DNA of 64,000 nt, taken from contig NC_088312.1 of the NCBI RefSeq assembly GCF_910592395.1, positions 930,001 through 994,000 of the forward strand, read 5' to 3'. Position 1 is the stretch's first letter. Every line of letters starts with the position of its first letter. Source of the stretch: Lineus longissimus (lineage: Eukaryota; Nemertea; Pilidiophora; Heteronemertea; Lineidae). Below are positions 23,465 to 32,413 of this stretch, in pieces. A model generated the notes under the pieces. It was not told the origin of the DNA. It saw only the letters and a program-made list of their open reading frames with translations, and did no database searches. Made by a program: the position numbers and the translations under genes.

Positions 23465-26400
23465 TGTAGCGATTCTTAGAAACGGGACGATGGGGGGTTA
23501 CACTAAACTAACGGATCATGACCGGCTTCACAGCTTGGCGTACGTCACAGAGTCCTGGTTGGTAAGCAGTCCTGGTAACGGACTGCGCGGACTCCAGAGC
23601 AACGGTCGTCACAGCCAATGACGTCATGGGTGACGTCACGTCGTGGTGATTTGGCGAGACGGTAGGACCGGACATATTACGATATAAATCTAGCATTTGA
23701 TACACCACGAGTTTTGTCTTGATTGTGGTTATTTTCACAACTTAGATTTAGCGTTTATGTCACAACACGATCTAGATTACTAAACTAATGACGTAGATAA
23801 AGGTAACTGGCTCAATGTATCAGTAAATGCGGGGACGGGATAGGTTTGGCTGGTTGTGACGGCCCATGTGAGTATGTCCAGAGGAGTTAGGACATGTGGT
23901 GGTTGGCAGTTGGACGACATGGAGATTGTCCCGGCCGCATAGCGGTTTGGATTCCCACCGTCACCCGCAATATACTTATTGAGACCAAGTACCATAGACT
24001 AGAAACTATAGAGGGACAGTTTGTCTTGTCTCCAGTTGTGATTGTGACGTGAAGACACCATGTCTCCAGACAGGGCGAATTGCCTCCTGCTATTCCTTAT
24101 AGCATTTCGGACGACAATTGGGGGGTTGGGAAAAAGACATTCAACAAAACGCAAATCAATGTGCATGCAGGTAACGTAACAGGCTCAGGTTGGCCTCGGC
24201 TTGGGACGCCTGGGTCGAAGTGGCTGGCCTCGGTCGGTATGACCGTCTCAGTCATGGTTTGGGAATACGTTACTTAAATACCTTACACGCACACGTACCT
24301 CCGTCAAGTCGAAAGTCTTAATTTGAAAAATGTCTATCACTGATTTGATCCGAGGCCCAGCTGTGAATAAAGATATGTCTCTGAGGCATTTTTAGATTGT
24401 AACAACCAACGGTTTATGACAGGACAAAGAACTCTAAATAAATGATTACGCAAGGAACCTGGTACGGCGCGGGCCTTTGGTTGCTATGGAAACTAGCATA
24501 TGGGCGCCATGGTCGCTGGCTCTTTGGGTCGGTTACGGAAACGCCATGGAAGCTGGCCTTGGTAAGGTATATTCGGACTCAGCGTAATCATTAAAAATGG
24601 AGAAGTTCTTCTAAAAAAAAACTAACTAATAGACATGTGCCTCAGAAACAGACCTCAGAGAAAGATCCGTACAGCTCATCGAAAAGGCGTTGCTACAATG
24701 TGGGATTCGTTTTAAATAATGGCCGACAAAGTCATAAGATAACTAATAACATATTATTTAAACTTCAAATGATAGGATAAGTATCTTATCCACGTCCTCG
24801 ATGAAATATTTACAGATGATCACTTATGGCATGTTTATATTTACGATGAGATGAAATTTGACAAGTTCTAGCCTATGTCTAACAAGTTTACGATCATGGC
24901 TAACGACCGACAGGCCCTGCTGGCCTAAGTAACACGCGCTGATTACGCGCGAAATGTTCAATGGACTGAACACTCAATGTACATGCAAGCATAGTGTGGT
25001 CATGGTATGGATGGAGTGAGTCTGATCAGAACTATTGGAACCCATGGCGGAGGTGGAATACGCCGGGTAGCCGGAATGGAAAGGCTACGGTCGCCGCCGG
25101 ACCCCGGCTGGGGAGGCGCGACAGGTTTGGTGCGTACCTGGGTTTGAGTCGATGTTGTCGGATTGACCACACGATCAAGACTGATAATACTGGAAAAAGC
25201 ACGTCTTTTATAGCAAAATGACGCAGTCCCCAGCCAATCAGCGTCGCGGATTCGCGTCGCGATTTGGCAGAAACGGGAATTTTTGTAAGAAATTCTGACA
25301 AAACTCACTCTAAAACTACAGTTAGAAAATGAATATCAAAAATCGTCTCGTACAAAAGTTTCTTTTACCGGTAAGGAACACACTAGCCGTAAAAGAGAAA
25401 AATCTAACGAGCGGTTCCAAAGTTATTAAAGTTTGAAGTTAGATCCCCAAGGTTTTTTGAGAAACGGCTCCTAAGCCATTTCACAGTAGCAAGATTGACG
25501 GAGTTACGGCTTTCCCACCGACTAATCCGCAAAAGTTATGAAAACGGCTCGTAGGATTTTACTTAAACTTTGACAATATGTCTTGATGATAAAGAAGAAC
25601 ATATTTCCAGAATTTGGGCAAAATCGCCTCGCTAGATAAATATTTACACACATTTCCGCACACCAGCCGGAGACAATTTCAAATACGGCGTCAATGCGTA
25701 AAGCGATACAACAATGACGCTTTCTCCCATGTTGCGCTGAACGAACTTACTAATATTACAAAAACGGCTCGTACAAAATTGCTGAAACTTAAACAAGCCA
25801 TGTTCATAGTATCAAACACAATACTCATACAATTTGATCGAAATCGATTCGACAGAAGAAAATATGTAGACTTTTCCGCACATCGGGAGGGTAAATTCTA
25901 CGACGTGACGTCAGCCATTGGCCTTTACAAAATGACGACGAAAACCACCTAAAGGTCGAAATAGATGCTAAATAATTCAGTAACTGGCTAATCCGTCGCG
26001 GAATTGAATATATTACAAGAGAGATATGGTATGCAAGATTGAGTAAACGAGATTTGACGAAAATTCAACGAGTAGTTTTTAAGATATTTGAAGTTACGCG
26101 CGGTATTGGTGAAACAAAAGATCCCGCATGGCGCGCCATGTTTCAGGCCTTGCCATGACAACAGGCGAGAGGGTGTCCCGAAAATATCGCCAAAATACAC
26201 CAACTTTCCCACAACCGAAATAATATTTATAGATATGATGAAGTTCGTCAAATACTCGAATATCAATTTGTAAAGTAATAATAAATTCGTACGAGGCAAT
26301 TTTAAATCATGACGTTTCTCCGAGAAGTGGAGAAAGGAAGTGCGAGCGGCCTCATGCACGTGCACAATGGCCGAATATAGCAGACGACAAGTAAAACGGT

Positions 26401-27424
26401 GAGGTCGACAATATTGCCAATTTTGACGAAAGTACTCGGACTGCACGGCTAAATCTGGTTCAGGCTATAGATAAATGCTATGACTATCGTAGTACAAACT
26501 TATAGCGGATTCTAACGAGGAAAATTCTGGCTATAAAGCTTTCCACGAAATGGACAGATGCGTGATCGTACCACGAGATCCAGACACCAGTCGACAGGTG
26601 AAATGACAGTGGTGACAAACGATGTAAATTTTGACAATGGCGTATGAGTTTCATACACAAAATTTGGTCAAGCATGCGGCCAAATGTCTCAACCATCGTA
26701 ATATGAAGTTATAGGAAATTCCAATGAGCAAAAAATCGAGATAAAGAAGGTACGAATCCAACTTGGTACGAAACCCACAAAACCCATTTTGACAAGATGG
26801 CGGCGCCCAATTATAAAGTGGGCGAACCGCTATAAAGTATTAATTTGGAGTCCCCAAGGATGTCAACTTGGAGAAGGAAGATAGGTAGTTCAGAGAACAG
26901 TGTCTCTGGAACTGTTTTAGGTGAAATATGGTTGATTTTAACGAGCGACTTTGTTAGATTCTGACCCGAAAATCTCGACTCCACTCACAAACGATAGACA
27001 GTTTTACAAACAGCTGATGGTGTACAAAATGTACACTGTACATGATACATGTAATACTATACGTGAAGATGAGTCACAGCGTCTCTGTGCTGCATTACAC
27101 TCAAATTGTGCAATGTCAATGCTAAAAACAAAACTGGCGGCAGATTTGAAAGATAAATTTATCAGTCCATGATAGAAGTCCAAAATACACAGGATATTGA
27201 GGGAGATGCTTGACAAAATCTTAAACCTGTTAAACTCAAGTGGGTACCAATCTGGTTGGGCAAATAGGGGATTTAAGATAAAATAAGTAGTATAACTTAC
27301 TTTGAAAGAAAGGTGTCGTGAAAGAGGGGTATTCAAGATGGAGGGAAAGACAATGTGAAACTATGTATAAGATAGTTTAAGGGACACATAATTTTGAAAC
27401 CCGACATTTGCCGAAAATGTTACA
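23465..27424 (-). repeat. Gypsy-like element 3' LTR (3,960 bp)
   Basis: Identical in length to, and in all spots compared the same as, the copy at 32414-36373 (offset 8,949). All ORFs inside are letter-for-letter duplicated in the other LTR and have no recognised product. Inside are three CRE-type TGACGTCA sites and several loosely repeated AAACGGCTCGTA motifs about 25340-25780. Ordinary gypsy LTRs are a few hundred bases, so this length is unusual. Confidence 0.92.
23615..23638. promoter_or_regulatory. CCAAT box overlapping two CRE sites in the LTR
   Basis: CCAAT at 23615-23619 runs into TGACGTCA at 23619-23626, followed by a second TGACGTCA at 23631-23638. A third lies at 25916-25923 next to CCATTGG. 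The 5' LTR carries the same set at +8,949. TGACGTCA is the consensus for CREB/ATF factors. The sites are seen; promoter use is inferred. Confidence 0.45.
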
Positions 27425-27436
27425 CAGCCCCCAACC
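27425..27436 (-). other. Candidate polypurine tract of the gypsy-like element
   Basis: On the minus strand GGTTGGGGGCTG sits immediately before the 3' LTR, where plus-strand priming would start. It is G-rich but not purely purine, so the call is tentative. Confidence 0.4.
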
Positions 27437-27503
27437 AAAATTCGAACCCAGTCGAATTTAACATGTGAAAAATTATGTCAAGCTCTCAATAAAAAAAACG
27501 CGT

Positions 27504-28817
27504 CTACATGGGAAACTCCCAACACTCCTCCGTCGTCTTCTGAGTGCCGTTAGGCAGGATCTCCGTAACTTTCCTCGTGTATCTTCTGGGGATGACTCCG
27601 TCAAACACGTTCTTCGGTAGGTATTTGGTTGCTGGCTTCACCTTCGGTACCCGTGGTTTCAGAAAAGGTGGACAGGGGGGTCTAAACGCGGCCATGTCCT
27701 GTGGCATGGACAGGTCTGTTCTAAGATTTCCTTGGCCCACCCGCTTGGTCGGGGACACCACCACAACCTTCTCAAGGCGAGTTGCCTCTGGCTGCTGATT
27801 TCCGGATGTGGCGGAGGCCTCAATCGGTAGTTCAGGCCTTGGCGGTTTAGCAATTGGACCAACCTCGGCCGAGCATGGTGGAACACTATCGATCTGCTGG
27901 CACGGTGGAACCTGGTCTGGCGTGTCCAGAGTCGGACCGGACAGGCGGCAGGGGCTACTATGGGTGTTAGACAGCTGATTTATGGTCAGACCAACTGGAC
28001 TGTCGGGGCTCTCCACGACCGATCGGTCCACAGTCACGGTGGGGCTTGCTGGCCGGCTGGGGCTTGCTGCCGGGCTGCCGGTAGAGCTGGCAGCAGGACT
28101 ATACCTCCCTAAGTCCGGGTCCGCCATGGCTTCACGGAATGGGTCCTGCGTCGGCGTGTCGAACGCACTTATCATCATTTCATTGGAGTCGGCGCGGTCC
28201 TCGAACGGGTAATCTGGCTCGGGATCCGTCTCTTTGGCGGGGGGTTCAATGCGTGACGCCTCAGCCCTGCTAATTTGTTTCTCGGCAGCCTCATGGAATC
28301 TGGCCTCCACTGTCGCTCTGCGTGCTGCCTTCGTGGAGCTGGGTTTGAACAATCTGACATGGGCGTCAGGCTCACCTTCCGAGGACGACTTAGTTTTCAT
28401 TGGGTTGGCGGGCCCGTGGCGCTTGGTGGCCGACGACACTCGCTTTCCTGAGGGTGTTTGGGTCGGGGACTCATCCCCAAAGCATTCTTTCATGAGGCGG
28501 GCTTCTAACTCGCATGGTGGCGATGATGGAGCCGCGACGGACACCTCGTCCGCCTCGGAGCATACAGACTCCCAATCATCGCACGAGTCGTCACTTTTTT
28601 CTTCTTCCTTATCATGGCTATCTTTCGGCGGCGGTGGTAGTGGTGCTCTGCGGCAGCCGGCTCTGTGGCCCAGAAACTTTAACCGGTTGGTGAATACAGC
28701 TTGGCAGAAACGACACTCGAACAACTCGGCCGGTTTACCTCTTCTCGTTGGTTTTACTATCTTAGACCTCATGGTAGGGACCGTCGGGTTTGAAGCGGGT
28801 TTGTAGATGGTTTTCAT
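27504..28817 (-). CDS. Accessory ORF of the gypsy-like element, zinc-finger and acidic
   Basis: A 437-residue frame from ATG 28817 ends 80 bp before the 3' LTR, where env lies in env-bearing elements, but it has no signal peptide or membrane segment. Near the N-terminus is a single C-X2-C-X12-H-X3-C finger (CRFCQAVF…HRAGC). A long Ser/Pro/Glu-rich middle follows (EEEKSDDSCDDWESV). The C-terminus TTEECWEF resembles the end of the truncated RT frame upstream (ITEETWEF). A strong acceptor (TTTTGCCTCTCGTTTCAG) lies 30 bp before the ATG, suggesting expression from a spliced RNA. Function unknown; it may be a captured host fragment. Confidence 0.65.
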   Translation of the reverse strand: MKTIYKPASNPTVPTMRSKIVKPTRRGKPAELFECRFCQAVFTNRLKFLGHRAGCRRAPLPPPPKDSHDKEEEKSDDSCDDWESVCSEADEVSVAAPSSPPCELEARLMKECFGDESPTQTPSGKRVSSATKRHGPANPMKTKSSSEGEPDAHVRLFKPSSTKAARRATVEARFHEAAEKQISRAEASRIEPPAKETDPEPDYPFEDRADSNEMMISAFDTPTQDPFREAMADPDLGRYSPAASSTGSPAASPSRPASPTVTVDRSVVESPDSPVGLTINQLSNTHSSPCRLSGPTLDTPDQVPPCQQIDSVPPCSAEVGPIAKPPRPELPIEASATSGNQQPEATRLEKVVVVSPTKRVGQGNLRTDLSMPQDMAAFRPPCPPFLKPRVPKVKPATKYLPKNVFDGVIPRRYTRKVTEILPNGTQKTTEECWEFPM

Positions 28818-28875
28818 TTTGGGGAGTGTCGGTATTGATGGTTGGTTCTGAAACGAGAGGCAAAAGAAAACTTGG

Positions 28876-29217
28876 TTAGTAAAATTCCCAAGTTTCCTCT
28901 GTGATTCTGACCACTCCGCTTGGCAGGGGCTGGCGGCGCACACGGTGGAGCGTTTTTGGACCGAGAACCCGGAATCCGACATCGCCGATGCAGGGACGTG
29001 ATGCATCCGGGTGCATGTCCTCCAGGGTGAGGATCTCTTCCTCCATCTGCTGTGCTTCCGGCTTCGGTTGGCTCATTGGCGCGCGCACTTTGATCATTCT
29101 GTCCTTGGGTACCGGCCGGCTGTGTTCTTCTATGGCATGTCGCATTGCCATCTTCTTGTTTGATGATTCTTCCATCTCTACATTCCAGTACGCGCTGGAA
29201 ATGTCAAGTGCGCAAAA
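28876..29217 (-). pseudogene. Remnant of gypsy-like RT after an in-frame stop
   Basis: The frame continues directly from the protease/RT ORF across the TAG at 29218-29220. It first reads the RT motif-A block (CALDISSAYWNVEME, with the first catalytic Asp). After about 22 residues it leaves RT homology and turns into an unrelated charged tail ending ITEETWEFY. The rest of RT, including YxDD, is missing. This shows an internal deletion or replacement, not just a stop mutation. Confidence 0.7.
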
Positions 29218-31257
29218 CTATTTTGACCCTTGTAAGCTGTCTAACTGACTGTCAATTCTTTGAAGTCCACTATTTGTTTTAATTGTGACCTGGTTCAAAC
29301 GTCGAAAATCAATGCAAAATCTTTGCGTTAAGTCCTTTTTTTCGACCAAGACGACTCCACAGCTCCAGGGGCTGATCGACTTTTCGATAACTCCGGCCTG
29401 CAACATCTCTCGGACTTGATTGTCTGCTTCTTCTTCTTGATGGATCGGTAATCGCCTCAATGGTTGGCTCAGCGGCGGGGCGTCTCCCGTATCTATTCGG
29501 TGTTTGATTCCTGTCGCGGTTCCTATGTCTAATTTTGATTTGGAAAACAATGGCAAATGAATCGCTAATAAATCCTTCAATTTCTGCGGCTGATCGCCCG
29601 ACAGATATGAAGTTCCACGCTTAAACATTTCCTGTAATGATTCGGGTAACTGATTTCCCAGTGCATCGACATATTCGCTCATCTCTTGATCCGTCTCACA
29701 ATGATTGAGTGATTCGGACAGTAACGTATTTACATCACCGGTGACGCTTCCTTCTTTTCCCGCTTTGGCGTATTGGTGTGGGGCTAGACCGGTTTTAGAC
29801 TCTGGGTCGCCGTGCCCTCCCACGACCGTGGCTCTCGCAGGTCCGAAGTTTTTTTGTATTTCTGACTCATCCTGAGTCGCAGGCTTCTTCTTCTTCTTCT
29901 TCTTCTCTTCTTCAACTCGGGACAGTAACGTATTTACATCACTGGTGACGCTTCCTTCTTTTCCCGCTTTGGCGTATTGGTGTGGGGCTAGACCGGTTTT
30001 AGACTCTGGGTCGCCGTGCCCTCCCACGACCGTGGCTCTCGCAGGTCCGAAGTTTTTTTGTATTTCTAACTCATCCTGAGTCGCAGGCTTCTTCTTCTTC
30101 TTCTTTTCCACTCGTTCAACAGCATGGCGGGAAGTCCGGTCAAGAGTTTTAGGCACCATAGAGCTCATAGGTCCGCCCTGCCTTTCCCCAGCCGCCAATG
30201 TTGTCTCAGAGGACTTCTCACTAACTTCATCTTCAAACATCTCATTTGCTTCTGTAGTGCTTGGCCGCACTTCTTCTCTCTTCAAAACTGTAGGGGAGTT
30301 CTCTCCATCTCCGTTATCATCATTCAGGGGTTGTATTTGTTTGATCGGGCTTAGGATTCCCAAAGCGGTTCCTGCTTCTAACAAGATGGAGTCATCTGTA
30401 AAATTAATCACGGGGAGGGGTATTATTTTATTCTCGGAGTCCACAATCGCCTTTCCAATTAGACAACCACACGGTATGTTCAGTCCTTCTTTGGTTCCTT
30501 TGGTAGGTTCTGCGAGCGTCCATTTTCCGACAGGAAGGGATTTTGTTTTCCTGGTTGGTATCACTGCTCTCGATTGTGGTGGTAGGATTATCTTCTCCGA
30601 GATGATCAACCGGCAGCACCTTCCAACTTGTACTTTGGCCGTACGGACATCTCCACACAAAACTTGCTCTCCACAGCACATCAGAGATCTAGCTGCTGGG
30701 TAGAGTTCGCATCTAAAGTGTCTAATAAAATCCATCCCCAAAAGTCCTTCAGCTTGTATGTCAGCCACTATGACGGTGAAAGGGGTGTCTGTGTTATCGA
30801 GGATCCCAAGATTGACATCACATTGACCGTACACCATCAAAGGGCTGTCATCAGCGGTGGTAAGTTGGATATCGGACTCTTCTAAGGGTGGTCTAAGATC
30901 TTGATCAATCTGTTTGAACTTCTCGTGACTTAATATGGTTACACAGGATCCGGTATCGATGATGAATTTAGTGCGCACACCTCGAATCCTTGCTTGCACG
31001 AATAACCCGTCGTCTGATTGTGGTCCTATGCGCTGGACAACAGATTGACGTCTTGCTGGTGTTTTAGTTGGTATTCTTGGTATTTGATTCATGGTATGGG
31101 GATGTCCTGCTTGGTTCCTCGTCAAATTGGAATGCTGTCGGGGATCAACGTTCACGACCGGCGCTCTCCCCTCTGCGTCGGCCTGGGTCCATTTCCCGAC
31201 GGACGATTCTGGGTACACTCTGTACTGTAATGGCCGTATTGGCCGCAATTCCAGCAT
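29218..31257 (-). CDS. Gypsy-like pol: protease and N-terminal RT, truncated
   Basis: 679 residues. The aspartic protease shows FIIDTGSCVTILSHEKF with a second-strand LLGMDFI. The RT start includes PLRRLPIHQEEE, SPWSCGVVLVEKK and FCIDFRRLNQVT. A TAG at 29218 stops it just before motif A. A linker rich in Lys runs holds two 68-residue tandem copies (204-bp period; about 29717-30120). The frame overlaps gag by 106 bp and is read at -1 relative to it, with a slippery heptamer in the overlap. Confidence 0.88.
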   Translation of the reverse strand: MLELRPIRPLQYRVYPESSVGKWTQADAEGRAPVVNVDPRQHSNLTRNQAGHPHTMNQIPRIPTKTPARRQSVVQRIGPQSDDGLFVQARIRGVRTKFIIDTGSCVTILSHEKFKQIDQDLRPPLEESDIQLTTADDSPLMVYGQCDVNLGILDNTDTPFTVIVADIQAEGLLGMDFIRHFRCELYPAARSLMCCGEQVLCGDVRTAKVQVGRCCRLIISEKIILPPQSRAVIPTRKTKSLPVGKWTLAEPTKGTKEGLNIPCGCLIGKAIVDSENKIIPLPVINFTDDSILLEAGTALGILSPIKQIQPLNDDNGDGENSPTVLKREEVRPSTTEANEMFEDEVSEKSSETTLAAGERQGGPMSSMVPKTLDRTSRHAVERVEKKKKKKPATQDELEIQKNFGPARATVVGGHGDPESKTGLAPHQYAKAGKEGSVTSDVNTLLSRVEEEKKKKKKKPATQDESEIQKNFGPARATVVGGHGDPESKTGLAPHQYAKAGKEGSVTGDVNTLLSESLNHCETDQEMSEYVDALGNQLPESLQEMFKRGTSYLSGDQPQKLKDLLAIHLPLFSKSKLDIGTATGIKHRIDTGDAPPLSQPLRRLPIHQEEEADNQVREMLQAGVIEKSISPWSCGVVLVEKKDLTQRFCIDFRRLNQVTIKTNSGLQRIDSQLDSLQGSK

Positions 31258-32087
31258 TCTATCTCATTCAATGGTTTCCTTCTTCTTCTATTCTCAGTGG
31301 TGACGACCATCTTGGACATGGTCTCTCGTAGTTGCTTGATGCATTCAGTGTTACCCTGAACACAGGCGGACAGGGACATTTCCTCTTCTTTCTTATTCAC
31401 ATTCTTTACGGTTCTTCTCGGCTTGTCATCTCCTTCGCCGGCCCACTTTCTGAAGCCCGCACTTTCTTCAGCAAGCTGAACCGCTTCGTCCAAGTTAGAC
31501 GGACGTCCCTGGAGTACCATAACCTTCAGTACTTCGTCTTGTATGGCTTGAATGAAATCTGTTTTAGCGAGACGTTCTCTCTGTTCATAGCTACAGTCGT
31601 AGGCTAAAGTGCTTCGCTTCTTGATCCAGCGACCCAATTCGCGGAAACTCTCATCTGGCTTCTTCTTTCTGTTCCTTAGTTCGGCTACATGCATCTCGGC
31701 CATCTTGGACGGTCCGAATTGGTGGTCTAGGCAATGTACTAGGTTCTCATATTGCTCGAGTTCATGGTCTGGCAATCCACATGCGACCTCAAGGGCGTCC
31801 CCTCGAAGGTGCGAGAACATTCGGTTGGCCATGTCATTCTGCCACTTATTGATTCGGGCAATTCTCTCGAACGTTTTCAACCATACGGGCCATGGCTGAT
31901 TTTCGCCGGTGAAATTCTCAATTCGAATGGGTTTCTGGAAATTATTCCTCGTTGGAGCGACTGGGCCATCGCCTGCTTCTGGTAGAGTTGGGGAGGTTGG
32001 ATCCTTCCTGAACCGGAAGGTGACTTCTTCATCTAGGCTTTCATCCCTGTCCTGGCTGACATTCAGGCTCGCGTCGTTCTCGGCCAT
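31152..32087 (-). CDS. Gypsy-like gag with CCHC zinc knuckle
   Basis: 311 residues from ATG 32087. The capsid-like region has PWPVWLKTFERIARINKWQ and the retrotransposon-gag pattern around DESFRELGRWIKKRSTLAY. One CCHC knuckle, CWNCGQYGHYSTEC (C-X2-C-X4-H-X4-C), lies near the C-terminus for RNA binding. Length and layout are normal for gypsy elements. It forms the particle in which the element RNA would be packaged. Confidence 0.9.
   Translation of the reverse strand: MAENDASLNVSQDRDESLDEEVTFRFRKDPTSPTLPEAGDGPVAPTRNNFQKPIRIENFTGENQPWPVWLKTFERIARINKWQNDMANRMFSHLRGDALEVACGLPDHELEQYENLVHCLDHQFGPSKMAEMHVAELRNRKKKPDESFRELGRWIKKRSTLAYDCSYEQRERLAKTDFIQAIQDEVLKVMVLQGRPSNLDEAVQLAEESAGFRKWAGEGDDKPRRTVKNVNKKEEEMSLSACVQGNTECIKQLRETMSKMVVTTENRRRRKPLNEIECWNCGQYGHYSTECTQNRPSGNGPRPTQRGERRS
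31191..31197 (-). promoter_or_regulatory. Probable -1 ribosomal frameshift heptamer (GGGAAAT)
   Basis: In the gag/pol overlap the gag frame reads TC|G GGA AAT, an X-XXY-YYZ slippery heptamer in exactly the register needed. Pol is in the -1 frame. GC-rich sequence just downstream has complementary GACC/GGTC and GGC/GCC segments that could form a stem. Confidence 0.65.
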
Positions 32088-32391
32088 TTTTACTAACGTT
32101 GGATACTTGAATATATATAAAACAAATTATTTGTGCAATCGAATCTGGCTTTCTTCCACAGTGATGATTAGGATGTCGTCAGCGTAGGTGATGATCTGCA
32201 TCAGGTAAAATCACAAGGATGGAATATCTCGTGGTGCGGGTAAGATCTCCGATATGAAATCAGAAGGAAGAAAACACTTATTGATCATTTGTTACTACGC
32301 TGGAAACTTCTACTGTAGATATAACATCGTCCTCTTCTTCAGGGCGAACAATCCTGGGTTTGTTAGTTAAACTTCAATGACAGAGCGAGCC

Positions 32392-32410
32392 AATCCCACA
32401 GCTGTCACCA
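32392..32410 (-). other. Primer-binding site of the gypsy-like element
   Basis: Three bases inside the 5' LTR the minus strand reads TGGTGACAGCTGTGGGATT. It starts with TGG, complementary to a tRNA CCA end, and the remainder resembles the complement of the 3' end of a tRNA-Leu. The tRNA identity is from memory of leucine tRNA ends and needs checking. Confidence 0.6.
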
Positions 32411-32413
32411 AAT

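Noticed and set aside
25614-26446. ORFs of 112 and 152 residues, repeated at 34563-35395
   Set aside because: They lie inside the long LTRs, are copied only because the LTR is, and show no recognisable content.
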